60,070 nucleotides of DNA from Cyclobacteriaceae bacterium (GTDB taxonomy: Bacteria; Bacteroidota; Bacteroidia; Cytophagales; Cyclobacteriaceae), in assembly GCA_012033595.1 (NCBI GenBank), contig JAAUQL010000024.1, forward strand, positions 1 to 60,070. The letters are read 5' to 3'. This document shows, one piece after another, positions 8,976-17,966 of this stretch; position 1 is the first letter of the stretch, and each line of letters opens with the position of its first letter. A program made the translations under genes and the position numbers. The notes below the pieces were generated by a model. That model saw nothing but the letters and a program-made list of their open reading frames with translations, was not told the origin of the DNA and did not search any database.

Positions 8976-9518
8976 ATGAACATCGAGACTTCAAGACTAA
9001 TACTAAGCGAGGTGAGTTGGGATGACGTAGATGATATCCACCATCTGCATTCCATCGCCGAAGTTGATGAATACAATACGCTGGGTATTCCTGCAAGTGA
9101 GGTGGAAACCAGAGAGATCATCAGGCCTGTCATGGAAGATCAGCAGTCGGAATGCAGAAAATTGTATATGTGGAAGATAGTGCGTAAAATCGAGGGGAAC
9201 TTTATTGGTGTAGCCGGTTTGATACTCTCAGCAGACCGTTTCAGATTGGGAGAAATTTACTACAAACTTTTGCCTTCTTCGTGGGGGCATGGGTATGCCA
9301 CAGAAGTAGGCAGGGCACTGATCAAATCTGGTTTCGAACATTTTAAACTACATAAAATCGAAGCCGGCGTTGCCACCGAAAATGAAAAATCTGTTAGGGT
9401 GTTAGAAAAACTCTCTATGCTGAGGGAAGGAGTGAGAAGAAAAATCCTGCCCATACGCGGTGAATGGAAAGACAGCTACCATTATGGTATTGTGGAAGAT
9501 GATCGGCGCAACTATTGA
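8976..9518 (+). CDS. GNAT-family N-acetyltransferase (RimJ/RimL-like)
   Basis: This protein of 180 residues would transfer an acetyl group from acetyl-CoA to an amine, possibly a protein N-terminus or small molecule. It begins with the RimJ/RimL-type ETSRLILSEVSWDD. The acetyl-CoA binding region lies around YYKLLPSSWGHGYATEVGRAL, which matches the Q/RxxGxG/A loop in form (WGHGYA). It continues with HKIEAGVATENEKSVRVLEK, a characteristic GNAT_3 segment. It stands alone on the + strand, about 145 bp after the PBP gene. The substrate is unknown. Confidence 0.9.
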   Translation: MNIETSRLILSEVSWDDVDDIHHLHSIAEVDEYNTLGIPASEVETREIIRPVMEDQQSECRKLYMWKIVRKIEGNFIGVAGLILSADRFRLGEIYYKLLPSSWGHGYATEVGRALIKSGFEHFKLHKIEAGVATENEKSVRVLEKLSMLREGVRRKILPIRGEWKDSYHYGIVEDDRRNY

Positions 9519-9650
9519 TTAATGAAAAGAGAAAATCTATTGATTTAAACTATTGCAAACGATTGCAGGATTTGTTTTCTTTCCGTTTTCAAATAGCTCA
9601 CTGTGGTATGGGAGCTTATTTTTTAATATTTGGTAAAACATAAATCTAAA

Positions 9651-10996
9651 ATGATGAATACAAACAGAAGAATTTTTTGCGCAAAGCAGTAGCCGGAGCC
9701 ACCGGTGCGGCCATCACAGGCACGGCGCTGGCTTCGTCAGCCAAAAGTTACGAAAAAATAATTGGCGCCAATGACCGGCTAAATGTCGCTATTATCGGCC
9801 TTGGTCGTAGGTTGGGGGCTTATTACGATCCCATTTCTCGTAAAGAAAGCAATGTGGAATTGACCTACCTTTGCGATGTGATGAAAAGCCAGCGCGAAAA
9901 AGCAGCTGCTAAGTTTTCCGAGCTTATTAAAAATAAGCCCAAGTTGGAAAATGACGTCCGTAAAGTACTCGAAGACCCCAAGCTCGATGCCATTTTCAAT
10001 GCCACACCAGATCACTGGCATACACCAGGAGCTTGCATGGCCATGGAGGCAGGCAAGCACGTCTATCTCGAAAAGCCATGTAGCCACAACCCCGCCGAAG
10101 GCGAGATTGTAGTAGCATTTCAACAAAAATATAATAAAGTAGTACAGATGGGCAACCAACAGCGCTCATCGCCAGAGTCTATAGAAATCATCAAAGACAT
10201 ACATAATGGGGTAATCGGCAAACCCTACAAGGCAGTGGCGTTCTATACCAATGGCAGGGGCGAAGTACCAATTCCTAAAAAGCAAGCGCCGCCCGAAGGG
10301 CTGGATTGGGATCTGTTTCAGGGACCTTCACCACGAAAACCCTATGAACACGACACCTGGGACTACAACTGGCACTGGTACGGATGGGATTTTGGGACAG
10401 CCGAAATGGGCAACAATGCCACTCACGAACTCGACGTGGCACGCTGGGCGCTCGATGTCGAGTACCCTCTTTATGTTAATGTAAATGCCGGAAAATACCA
10501 CTATGTAAATGATGGATGGAGTATGTATGATACTATGGAGGCGTTTTTCCACTTTGACAACGATCGCCTGATCAAATGGGATGGGCAAAGTCGGGAAGGA
10601 TACGAAACCTACGGAGCCGGTCGCGGTACCATTATTTATGGCAGCGAGGGCACAGTATTTGTTGACCGGGGTGGATATAAATTATACGACCTCAAAGGCA
10701 AACTGATAAGAGAGAAAAAAGGCTCAGGCGATGAAGGCGGCACCACACTGGGAGGTGGCGGAGGCATGACCACCCTCCATGCCATTAATTTTTTCGAGAC
10801 CATCAGGGGCAAGCAAAAGCTCACCTCCCCGATAGAGCAAGGCGTGGTAAGCCAAAACCTGACGCACTATGCCAATATTGCTTCCAGAATAGGTAAGGGA
10901 TTTGATGTGGACGTAAAAACCGGCAGAATCTTCGACCGGGATGCTATGGCCCTGTGGAGCAGGGAGTATGAGCCCGGTTGGGAGCCTAAGATTTAA
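9651..10996 (+). pseudogene. Tat-exported Gfo/Idh/MocA oxidoreductase, frameshifted in its signal peptide
   Basis: This is an NAD(P)-dependent sugar oxidoreductase of the Gfo/Idh/MocA family. The Rossmann motif is near VAIIGLGRRLG, the catalytic EKP motif is EKPCSHNP, and the C-terminal alpha/beta domain runs to the end. The ATG at 9651 opens with NRRIF and hits TAG at once after the T6 run at 9673-9678. Adding one T gives RRIFLRKAVAG, a textbook twin-arginine signal, read continuously into the main frame. So the true product is very likely Tat-exported, and the break is one missing T. Relatives in Bacteroidota and Planctomycetes act on glycosides, often as oxidation/keto-sugar enzymes; here the substrate is inferred only. 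Confidence 0.88.
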
Positions 10997-11014
10997 TTAA
11001 ATAATAAACATTGT

Positions 11015-11041
11015 AAAAAGCCTGGTAACTCCGGGCTTTTT
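11015..11041 (+). terminator. Rho-independent terminator after the Gfo/Idh/MocA gene
   Basis: AAAAAGCCTGG (11015-11025) pairs with CCGGGCTTTTT (11031-11041) around TAACT, with one G-U pair. The A and T flanks make it usable on both strands. It lies about 20 bp after the stop codon. Confidence 0.8.
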
Positions 11042-11155
11042 AATTTTATGGCCAGAAAGCCTCCATTTGGGAGTTGAACTCTTCATCTTCAATTTTTGTT
11101 TTCCTTGTGCATGGCAAAGCACAACCTTGCTCGTGTTACACTAAATCTTACTACG

Positions 11156-11368
11156 ATGAGCACCATGGAATTAACCCTCTACCTTTTGGCATTTATTGCC
11201 TATTTCGTACCATTTTATATCGCCCGATATCGACGTATTAGTGGACAACATCTGGTATTTTGGTTCAATCTACTGTTTGGATGGACATTGATCGCCTGGG
11301 CTATATTAATTGTAGTGGCACTGTCGGTGCACTCCGACAATTCGTCAAGACATAGTTACAGTGCCTAG
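11156..11368 (+). CDS. Superinfection immunity-like small membrane protein
   Basis: This protein of 70 residues has two membrane helices. The second carries FNLLFGWTLIAWAILIVVAL, the core pattern of the Imm_superinfect family named after the phage T4 Imm protein, which blocks DNA entry by later phages. Bacterial members are widespread and mostly not prophage genes, so a phage defence role is not established. The start is taken at ATG 11156 (MSTMELTL), where the hydrophobic segment begins. It stands alone with no phage genes around it. Confidence 0.8.
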   Translation: MSTMELTLYLLAFIAYFVPFYIARYRRISGQHLVFWFNLLFGWTLIAWAILIVVALSVHSDNSSRHSYSA

Positions 11369-11531
11369 CGTTTCACAGCCATTTTCAAATAACATAGCAC
11401 CTGACACTTCATTAGACTTTAGCTCTGCCGACGATCATATGCCTAATTTGATGTAAAAAAAATCAGGAAGTTGAGTTGCGACCCGGCCAGGAACCGTATT
11501 ACCTGGAGCGGGGAGTTTATGTCCTTTGCAG

Positions 11532-12251
11532 TTATTCAAAAATCAATCTGCCAAATTTTTCGTATTCATGGAAGGTCTTTTCTATTGCCTGCCACGCCCA
11601 GGTTTCCCGCTCACCACTATCGTAATCCATCCGGTAAAAATTGCCTCGCCATTCCGTGCCCGGTTTTGGCGGAACATTTTGCAGAGCCGTCAATAGTTTG
11701 TAAGGTATGAATATTTCCACGCTCCAGGCCTTGATTTTCTCACCCGGATCGGGGGTTCCTCCATGGATTTTCACCGCCTTTCTTATCTTTCTGTCGCCTT
11801 CGTAATGCCACGGCGACCAGCCAAAAAAAGTGCCCTGATCATTGGGAACAAGTATGGCTAATTCTGCGCCAAGCGGATTAATCTCATATTCAAAATACAG
11901 GGGCTGATTTATCCCTGTTTGCAGAAAAATTTCAAACACATCTCCGTTCCAAATATCGCCCTGGTCGGTGCGATACCTGGTAGAAATCAACCGATCTTCG
12001 CAGTGGCCAAGTACATATACACCGGTAGCCGAGTACATCATTTTTATTTGTGTCTTATAGGCGGCATTGTTGGCGCTTTGCAAAGTAGTCCATGGGATTT
12101 CGTCCCAATGCCCCTGGTCTCCATTACCATTCAATTCAAAGTCTTCGCATGGAGTAATGAGCAAAGTTGATTCATTAATATTTTGACTTATCGTTTTCAT
12201 AGGAATAATCAGCAGGGTAGTGATGATAAAATAATAGTTTAAAGTGTGCAT
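11532..12251 (-). CDS. Secreted CBM9-like carbohydrate-binding protein
   Basis: This protein of about 239 residues has an N-terminal hydrophobic export segment (MHTLNYYFIITTLLIIP). The rest is one domain similar to the family 9 carbohydrate-binding fold (CBM9_1/DOMON-like), with markers such as GHWDEIPWT, DIWNGDVFEIFL, YFEYEINPLGAE, AWSVEIFIPY and GTEWRGNFYRMD. Such stand-alone proteins are common in Bacteroidota and are thought to bind sugars or haem-like ligands at the surface; no catalytic domain is present. The start ATG 12251 is chosen so that the signal segment begins the protein. It is monocistronic and is transcribed toward the superinfection-immunity gene. Confidence 0.83.
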   Translation of the reverse strand: MHTLNYYFIITTLLIIPMKTISQNINESTLLITPCEDFELNGNGDQGHWDEIPWTTLQSANNAAYKTQIKMMYSATGVYVLGHCEDRLISTRYRTDQGDIWNGDVFEIFLQTGINQPLYFEYEINPLGAELAILVPNDQGTFFGWSPWHYEGDRKIRKAVKIHGGTPDPGEKIKAWSVEIFIPYKLLTALQNVPPKPGTEWRGNFYRMDYDSGERETWAWQAIEKTFHEYEKFGRLIFE

Positions 12252-12493
12252 GAGCAAAAGCGGAATTGTAATGCTAAATGTGGACAAATTAAAGCAAAGA
12301 AGTTGTATTTATTTTAACGGTTTTACAGTAAGGCAAAATAATTTGGTCTGTCGGTTTCTTATATAAACTTGATTAAAAAGGGAGGTAATTATAAGAAGAA
12401 AACATAAAAACTGATAAGATGGGGAGAATATTTGAGGGCATAGTTCTTTTTGATACCAAGCCGACCTGATATTATCATTGGTAATTATTGTTC

Positions 12494-12506
12494 GTTTTTA
12501 TCGATA
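12494..12506 (+). repeat. 13-bp direct repeat, copy 1
   Basis: GTTTTTATCGATA occurs here and again exactly at 12560-12572, 66 bp apart. Both contain the palindromic core TATCGATA. Their position upstream of the histidine kinase promoter suggests a pair of protein-binding sites. Confidence 0.5.
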
Positions 12507-12559
12507 TTTGAAAGAAATAATTAACCAGCTAAATGGGTTAGTTTATCGGACACTCGCCT

Positions 12560-12575
12560 GTTTTTATCGATAAAA
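12560..12575 (+). promoter_or_regulatory. Operator-like palindrome, copy 2 of the repeat
   Basis: The second copy of GTTTTTATCGATA extends here into a perfect 14-bp palindrome, TTTTATCGATAAAA (12562-12575). It sits about 12 bp upstream of the -33 element of the histidine kinase promoter, where an activator would be expected to bind. Confidence 0.45.
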
Positions 12576-12586
12576 TGTTATAAGCG

Positions 12587-12617
12587 ATTGATGATTAACA
12601 TAATAACTGTAACTTTG
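12587..12617 (+). promoter_or_regulatory. Promoter of the histidine kinase gene
   Basis: ATTG at 12587-12590, a 19-bp spacer and TAacTTTG at 12610-12617 match the Bacteroidota housekeeping promoter (TTTG, 19-21 bp, TAnnTTTG) with one mismatch. It predicts a leader of about 70 nt before ATG 12697. Confidence 0.65.
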
Positions 12618-12696
12618 AATCCATTCAGACCTACCTGCCACCAGCTACCTTTCAATTGTAACAGACAAACCATTAATTGAAAATGAAATATTAATT

Positions 12697-14241
12697 ATGC
12701 TGGCAAAGTTTTGGAATAATATAAGCAATGCTGGTATCGAACTTGAGCATAGCCAATCTGCGTCCAGATACATCATTCTTACCAACCGATTCGCATTTAT
12801 TTCCGGTTTAATCAGTTTCCTCGTGTTGGCCTTGCTGTATTGGAGTGCCGCTGACCAGGAGGTGAAGACCGCCTGGCTGTTTATATTATTTACCGGCATA
12901 GTGTTTTTTCTGGTGTTGTTCATCAACAAATATGGCCAACACGAACTGGCCAAATGGCTTATTTGCTGGCTCCCCGCTATTTTGGTCATTTTTTTGTCTA
13001 TCAGCGACAAGTCATTGAGCAAGCATATCAGCATTCAGGATTTTTTCTCATATCGTTTCTTTTTGATGGCCACGGTGATCATTCCACTTATGGTTTTTGG
13101 CACCTCCAATCCATTAAAATTGATTTTCAATCTTTTGCCAAGCTTTATTGGCACTGTGTTTTTCGATTATTTCCACCGGCCTTTTGGTTTGGCATTTAAT
13201 CAACTCGGCTATAATGACCCCAATTTTTATATTCTTGACATCATGATCGCCCTGGCCTACTTTGGTTTAGTTGGCTTTTTGCTCAACCAGGTGGTCATTT
13301 CCGAAAAGTTTGAACAAAAAATGAACGAACAACAGCAGGCTTTGCAAGAAAAGAACAGGGAGTTGGTTCATATGAATTCATTCATCAATGAGCAAAATTA
13401 TGAAATGAATGCCCAGGCCGACAGGCTGACCGAGAGCAGGGATGCGCTGTTGAAGGCGAGTCAGATCATCGAAAATCAAAAGCAACAATTGATCAATCAG
13501 AATAAAACGCTGGAAAAGCAGGTGGTGGACAAAACAAAGGATTTGTCTAGGGTAAACGAAGAGTTGATCATCATCAATAGCGAATTGCGCCAGTTCTCCC
13601 ATACATTATCGCATAATCTCAGGTCACCGGTGTCCACATTTCAGGGTTTGCTCAATCTCATAGATCGTAAAAACCTGAGTCAGGCCAACCTGGAGTTGCT
13701 GGATTATCTACACGATACTGTTCGCAAAATGCATGAGGTATTTTCTGATATGAACGAAATGCTTGAATTGCGCAATACACTATATCAATCTATCGAAGAG
13801 GTTGATCTACAGAAGTTGATTGATGAATTGTACAATATTTTCTATGCAGAAATGCAGGGCAACAATATTTCGTTCAAATATGATTTTAATGGCCAGAAGG
13901 TATTGAAGACCAATGAACGACGACTAAATGGTATCCTGTTCCACCTGATTTCCAATTCGATTAAGTTCCGTTCAGAATGCAGGCCTCCGGAGATAAATAT
14001 TAGCCTTAGAAAGATGGATGGCTACTACAGTATCGTGATTCGTGACAATGGGGTGGGCATAGACCTGGAAAAATACGGTCATAAGCTTTTCTATCCCTAT
14101 CAAAGGTTTCACTCATATAAATGTGGAAAGGGTCTGGGATTGTACCTGGTAAAACTTCAGACCGAATCGCTGGGTGGTAAAGTGATGGTTCGCAGCCAAC
14201 CCGATCGCTTTACCGAAGTGGAAGTGCAATTTTTATCATAA
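12697..14241 (+). CDS. Membrane-bound sensor histidine kinase
   Basis: This is a sensor kinase of 514 residues. Six membrane helices fill about residues 28-205 (for example FISGLISFLVLALLYWSA and IALAYFGLVGFLLNQVV). A long coiled coil follows (about 210-290). The dimerisation/phosphoacceptor box is FSHTLSHNLRSPV, with the acceptor His near residue 306. The ATP-binding domain has the N-box LISNSIKF, the G1 region RDNGVGID and the G2 region GKGLGLYLVK. There is no extracellular sensor domain and no receiver domain, so it may sense a membrane or intracellular signal. No response regulator gene is adjacent, so its partner lies elsewhere. It is preceded by a promoter with paired palindromic sites. 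Confidence 0.93.
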   Translation: MLAKFWNNISNAGIELEHSQSASRYIILTNRFAFISGLISFLVLALLYWSAADQEVKTAWLFILFTGIVFFLVLFINKYGQHELAKWLICWLPAILVIFLSISDKSLSKHISIQDFFSYRFFLMATVIIPLMVFGTSNPLKLIFNLLPSFIGTVFFDYFHRPFGLAFNQLGYNDPNFYILDIMIALAYFGLVGFLLNQVVISEKFEQKMNEQQQALQEKNRELVHMNSFINEQNYEMNAQADRLTESRDALLKASQIIENQKQQLINQNKTLEKQVVDKTKDLSRVNEELIIINSELRQFSHTLSHNLRSPVSTFQGLLNLIDRKNLSQANLELLDYLHDTVRKMHEVFSDMNEMLELRNTLYQSIEEVDLQKLIDELYNIFYAEMQGNNISFKYDFNGQKVLKTNERRLNGILFHLISNSIKFRSECRPPEINISLRKMDGYYSIVIRDNGVGIDLEKYGHKLFYPYQRFHSYKCGKGLGLYLVKLQTESLGGKVMVRSQPDRFTEVEVQFLS

Positions 14242-14330
14242 AATTTCATGGGTGTGAGGCCACTGTTCAAGCACCAAAAATCAAATAACAAATAATGATC
14301 AAAACCCAAAAGCCAAATGCTCAAACCCCT

Positions 14331-14405
14331 TGGATTTTGAATTTTTCGAAATTGGAATTTATTTGAGATTTGACCCTTGGGATTTGTGAATTTTCAATAG
14401 TGCCG
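14331..14405 (+). repeat. Intergenic dispersed repeat, copy A
   Basis: An AT-rich segment built of TTTGAATTTT/GAAATTGG-like units and ending GAATTTTCAATAGTGCCG. A shorter diverged copy at 23202-23262 shares the start TGGAnTTTGAATTTT, the middle GAAATTG and the end TGAATTTTCAnnAGnGCCG. The A-rich sequence just before it (14277-14330) is partly complementary, so a long imperfect hairpin is possible. Both copies follow the 3' ends of + strand genes. Confidence 0.5.
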
Positions 14406-14422
14406 TTAAGGACAGGACTAAG

Positions 14423-15478
14423 TTATTCGGGGATTTCGGGTCTGATCCATAAATGACTGTACCAATACCATGCATTGCCTTTTTTTGCCGGAGCCGTTAG
14501 GGTATATAATGTTCGGCGTTTGTCGAGTTTCTTTTTGGCGATCATACTAATTTTATTGCCTTCGACCTTGATGTCACATGCTCCATCGGTAAAACAGCTG
14601 ATCCTGGACAGGTCTGCACCGCATGAATCCACCGCAATGGAAATGGTGGGTGGATTAGCGCCTTGCAACACAAATGACGGCGAATTGTCACATTTTACAC
14701 GCAAAGCTTTCATATTGGCTTTTTCGATAAAGCCGTCCATTTTAGTATAGGGTCCGGCCATGGGGTAGCGTGGCATGGCAAAATTGTCGCATTGATGCAT
14801 AATGCCCGAATTTTGTGCTGCGGCGGCTTTAAAACCCATTTCTGCAACCGCCTTTTTCATTTCCAGGTCAAATTCACCGTAGGGATAGACAAAGACATCA
14901 GGATAAAAACCAAGGTGCTGGTTAATCTCCTCCTGGCATTTTTGTACATCCTGCTTAAAAAAATCGATCCTTTGAGCTGAGGGCGTATTGAGAAAGTAGG
15001 CGTGGCTGTGGCTGTGGTTACCGATCTCTATGCCCTGCTCATGTATCTGCTTTAGTTCCTGCCAGTCCATGTAGGTGCCTCCACCCACGCTTTCGGAATT
15101 GATGAAAATACTGGCTTTAAAACCATACTTTTGCAGCAAAGGCAAGCCATTGGACACAAAGGACTTGTAGCCATCGTCAATGGTGATACAAGCAGCTTTT
15201 TTAGTGTATGGTATCTCCGGATCGTTGAGGTAAGCGTAGGCTTCGCCAAAAGTCATCACCTTAAAATCGTGGCTCTTGAGATACGCCAGGTGCTTTTCAA
15301 ATAAATCAAGTGAAATATTGGTAGAGGGATATTTGTCGTCTCCAAATCGATGGTACACAAATGCCACCACTTCTTTTTGTTGATGGTGGAGTAGTGTGGC
15401 ATCAGAATAAGATTTGGGCTGTTCCTTGCTTTGGCAGTGCAAAAACACCAGCAGGCACAGCATGGTTAAAATTTTCAT
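14423..15478 (-). CDS. Polysaccharide deacetylase lipoprotein (CE4/NodB)
   Basis: This is a probable lipoprotein of 351 residues: a short hydrophobic leader ends at LVFLHC, where the Cys would be lipidated. The NodB domain shows motif 1 ITIDDGYKS (catalytic and metal-binding Asp pair) and motif 2 GNHSHSHAYF (HxxxH-type metal site), then FVYPYGEFD and a C-terminal region of about 90 residues of unknown role. CE4 enzymes remove N-acetyl groups from peptidoglycan, chitin or exopolysaccharide. Its ATG overlaps the stop of the Bax-like glucosaminidase by ATGA, so the two are translationally coupled, which points to a cell-wall or amino-sugar polymer substrate. Confidence 0.9.
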   Translation of the reverse strand: MKILTMLCLLVFLHCQSKEQPKSYSDATLLHHQQKEVVAFVYHRFGDDKYPSTNISLDLFEKHLAYLKSHDFKVMTFGEAYAYLNDPEIPYTKKAACITIDDGYKSFVSNGLPLLQKYGFKASIFINSESVGGGTYMDWQELKQIHEQGIEIGNHSHSHAYFLNTPSAQRIDFFKQDVQKCQEEINQHLGFYPDVFVYPYGEFDLEMKKAVAEMGFKAAAAQNSGIMHQCDNFAMPRYPMAGPYTKMDGFIEKANMKALRVKCDNSPSFVLQGANPPTISIAVDSCGADLSRISCFTDGACDIKVEGNKISMIAKKKLDKRRTLYTLTAPAKKGNAWYWYSHLWIRPEIPE

Positions 15479-16353
15479 TGCTTGGACAGGTTAAACAAAT
15501 CTGGCTTTTTATCTGGGTAATCATAATAAGCCGGATCCAGAATGTATTCATCATAGTTGGTGAGCTGGTTAGCTGCAATCACATTTCGCAACATAATTAC
15601 ATACTGATCTCTCCTTTCTGAATAGGTGCGCAAATACCATATCAGTTCAAAAACATTGTTGCCGCGCTGAATACAATCTCTGAAGTCGCTGTAATGATCG
15701 GAGCTGGCCAGAAGCAAGTGGTAATCTTCGACAGATCCCAACAAATTGGAGTATTTTTTCAGGTAAATGGCTTTGCCATCCCGTGAAAGGTTGGCGACAA
15801 TGCGTTCGTCATTTTCGCTAAATGACCAAATGCCAAAGACATTGTTGGCTTCTTTGAAGAAGCGCGAACTACCCCATCCGCTTTCCAATGCCGCCTGAGC
15901 TATAGCGAGGCTGGTTGGGGGCGGCTCCATGCGGTCTATCAGTTCTTCAAATTCGTCAGTCTTGTACCTTTGGAAAACAGGCTGAACAAACATACTGTCT
16001 TCTATCGACCAGGCGACTTCATTTCTATATTTTTCGTGCAGTATTTTTACTTTTTCACGCTCCTGGCCAAGTTGATGGTGATAGATGAGAATAGTGGGAA
16101 GGATAACCTCCACAAACTTTTTTTTGCGTGTTTCCATATCCAATTCGTTGAGCAGTTTCACATCGCTATAAAGGATAGGAGGGACGAGGTTATTTTCTAT
16201 AGATACAATATCATCTGCCTTTTCTACGGTGACATATTCTATCTTCAGCACGGTCTTATCTATCTTTTTGCTCAACACAATAAGGGCAACTATGATGATG
16301 ATCACACTGGAAATAATCCAAAACTTTCCACGGTAAAAAAAATTCGTTTGCAT
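15475..16353 (-). CDS. Bax-like glucosaminidase domain protein
   Basis: This protein of 292 residues has one N-terminal membrane helix (FWIISSVIIIIVALIVL), leaving the rest in the periplasm. The catalytic domain belongs to the glucosaminidase family of FlgJ, LytD and E. coli Bax, with the marker AIAQAALESGWGSSRF (the Glu is the likely general acid) and NNVFGIWSF. It would cleave N-acetylglucosaminyl bonds in peptidoglycan. It is the first gene of a two-gene operon with the polysaccharide deacetylase, overlapping by 4 bp. The pairing suggests coordinated glycan cleavage and deacetylation. Confidence 0.9.
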   Translation of the reverse strand: MQTNFFYRGKFWIISSVIIIIVALIVLSKKIDKTVLKIEYVTVEKADDIVSIENNLVPPILYSDVKLLNELDMETRKKKFVEVILPTILIYHHQLGQEREKVKILHEKYRNEVAWSIEDSMFVQPVFQRYKTDEFEELIDRMEPPPTSLAIAQAALESGWGSSRFFKEANNVFGIWSFSENDERIVANLSRDGKAIYLKKYSNLLGSVEDYHLLLASSDHYSDFRDCIQRGNNVFELIWYLRTYSERRDQYVIMLRNVIAANQLTNYDEYILDPAYYDYPDKKPDLFNLSKQ

Positions 16354-16641
16354 GTAAGGGAAAATATGAGCCTTGAATATACCAAGATTTGGCCTTAATT
16401 ATATCCGTCGTGATACCATAATTGTATAAAACCCATAAAATCCATTATAAATCCATGATATTATCAAGACATAATGCTTAAGGAATTTTATTCCCCATAC
16501 CGAGATGCAGCATTCAGGCTGGAATTTCTATGCTGTCAAAACGCCGTCAGGAGGATTTTTGGTATGAAATATTTTTCAATATTTTCGGATGCGAACTACA
16601 TTTATCTTAACAAAATCTACATGCATGACGTTTTTAGAGGA

Positions 16642-17928
16642 ATGAAAAATTCCTTTGTTTTTCTATCAGTATTTTCGCTTTTGCTTGCTTCATTTATTTC
16701 CACGGCTCAGCAACGGGTGTTGGAAGGATTTATATATGATAGCCATAGTCACGAGGCCCTTCCATTTGCTACGGTGGGCATCAGAGGAACCACCATTGGT
16801 ACGGCTACCAATGTGGAAGGGTACTTTGTGTTGGCGGTGCCTGCCCAATTGCGAGATTCCATCCTCATGTGCTCGTATATGGGGTACAAAAATTATGAAA
16901 AGAGCATATCTCTGCTAAACGACAGACCCGAAATAGCCATGGAGCTTGATGTTTTTACTTTAGACGAAGTAGAAATACGACCCTGGGAGCCATGGGATTA
17001 TATACACAATGCCATGCAGCATATTGACCAAAACTATCCGAATAACGCCTACATGACCAATGAATACTACAGTGAATACATCACCGAAAACGATGTTTTT
17101 CTCAAATTTACAGAAGCTGTAATCGAAACGTACAATCCTCCTTATTTGCTTGATTCGGGTAGCCAGTCAAAGGTGTTGAAAGCGCGACGGGGGGCTGATT
17201 TGGGCAAATTGCAGTTTATGCGAGATAAACTTGACAAAAAATTTGAAAAGGAAAAGCGCAAAGCAAAGAAGAAGGGCGAAGATTGGCAAAATGAAGAGAC
17301 CATAGACGCGCAAATAGTAGCGGCATCTTTTGGTGGTCCCGAGATGATATTAAGCGCTGATCCACTGCGAGATACCGCCTCTTACCTCAATTCCTCCCAT
17401 AAGAAAGAGTATGTTTACAGTATCGAGGGATATTCCCGATTTTACGGGGAGCAAGTCATCATAATTGGCTTCGAAAGCAAGGGAAAGTTTGAACATCAAA
17501 GGCAGAAAGGAAGTGTATATATTTCGCTGGAAAGTGATGCCATTATGGCCATAGAATACAGCAGCGAAGTAGTGATTCCCGTGGCGATAAGGCCCTTGCT
17601 GTTTGTGGTTGGTTTTGGAATATCCAATCCGGAGATACACGCCATGGTACACTATAAACCTATAGGCACACGCTGGTTCCTCAATGATATTTCTATTCAG
17701 GGAAGTATGCAATTGACCAAGAAAAAGATGTTTAGCAAAAATGACCGCAGCGTATTTGGCATGCAAATGGGGCTGGTCAATACTAAATTTGAGCTTCAAA
17801 AAGTACATGAAATCCCAAAAGAGGAGCGTCTGAATCCTGAAAAACCGCTCGAAGAGCAGGTTGCCGCCGATCCTGCTTTTTGGCGCAACTACCGGGTGGT
17901 TCGACCCGGAAAATTAAAACTGAATTGA
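16642..17928 (+). CDS. CarboxypepD_reg-like outer-surface protein
   Basis: This protein of about 428 residues has a signal peptide (MKNSFVFLSVFSLLLASF, cut before QQR). A CarboxypepD_reg-like beta-sandwich follows (about residues 25-105; GFIYDSHSHEALPFATVGI and TNVEGYFVLAVP), as found at the N-terminus of many Bacteroidota outer-membrane proteins. The rest (about 120-428) is not a TonB-dependent barrel by length and I do not recognise its family. The start ATG 16642 is chosen because the signal peptide begins there; longer in-frame starts exist up to 16474. No operon partner. Role unknown, probably cell envelope. Confidence 0.78.
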   Translation: MKNSFVFLSVFSLLLASFISTAQQRVLEGFIYDSHSHEALPFATVGIRGTTIGTATNVEGYFVLAVPAQLRDSILMCSYMGYKNYEKSISLLNDRPEIAMELDVFTLDEVEIRPWEPWDYIHNAMQHIDQNYPNNAYMTNEYYSEYITENDVFLKFTEAVIETYNPPYLLDSGSQSKVLKARRGADLGKLQFMRDKLDKKFEKEKRKAKKKGEDWQNEETIDAQIVAASFGGPEMILSADPLRDTASYLNSSHKKEYVYSIEGYSRFYGEQVIIIGFESKGKFEHQRQKGSVYISLESDAIMAIEYSSEVVIPVAIRPLLFVVGFGISNPEIHAMVHYKPIGTRWFLNDISIQGSMQLTKKKMFSKNDRSVFGMQMGLVNTKFELQKVHEIPKEERLNPEKPLEEQVAADPAFWRNYRVVRPGKLKLN

Positions 17929-17966
17929 TACCGCCGCACCGTACCACGCTCTATCGGTTTTTCTTG

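Larger units (their letters stand above)
12252..12696. other. Long regulatory intergenic region before the histidine kinase
   Basis: 445 bp without a gene between divergent transcription units. It holds two copies of a 13-bp direct repeat and a promoter, listed separately; nothing else was recognised. Confidence 0.5.
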
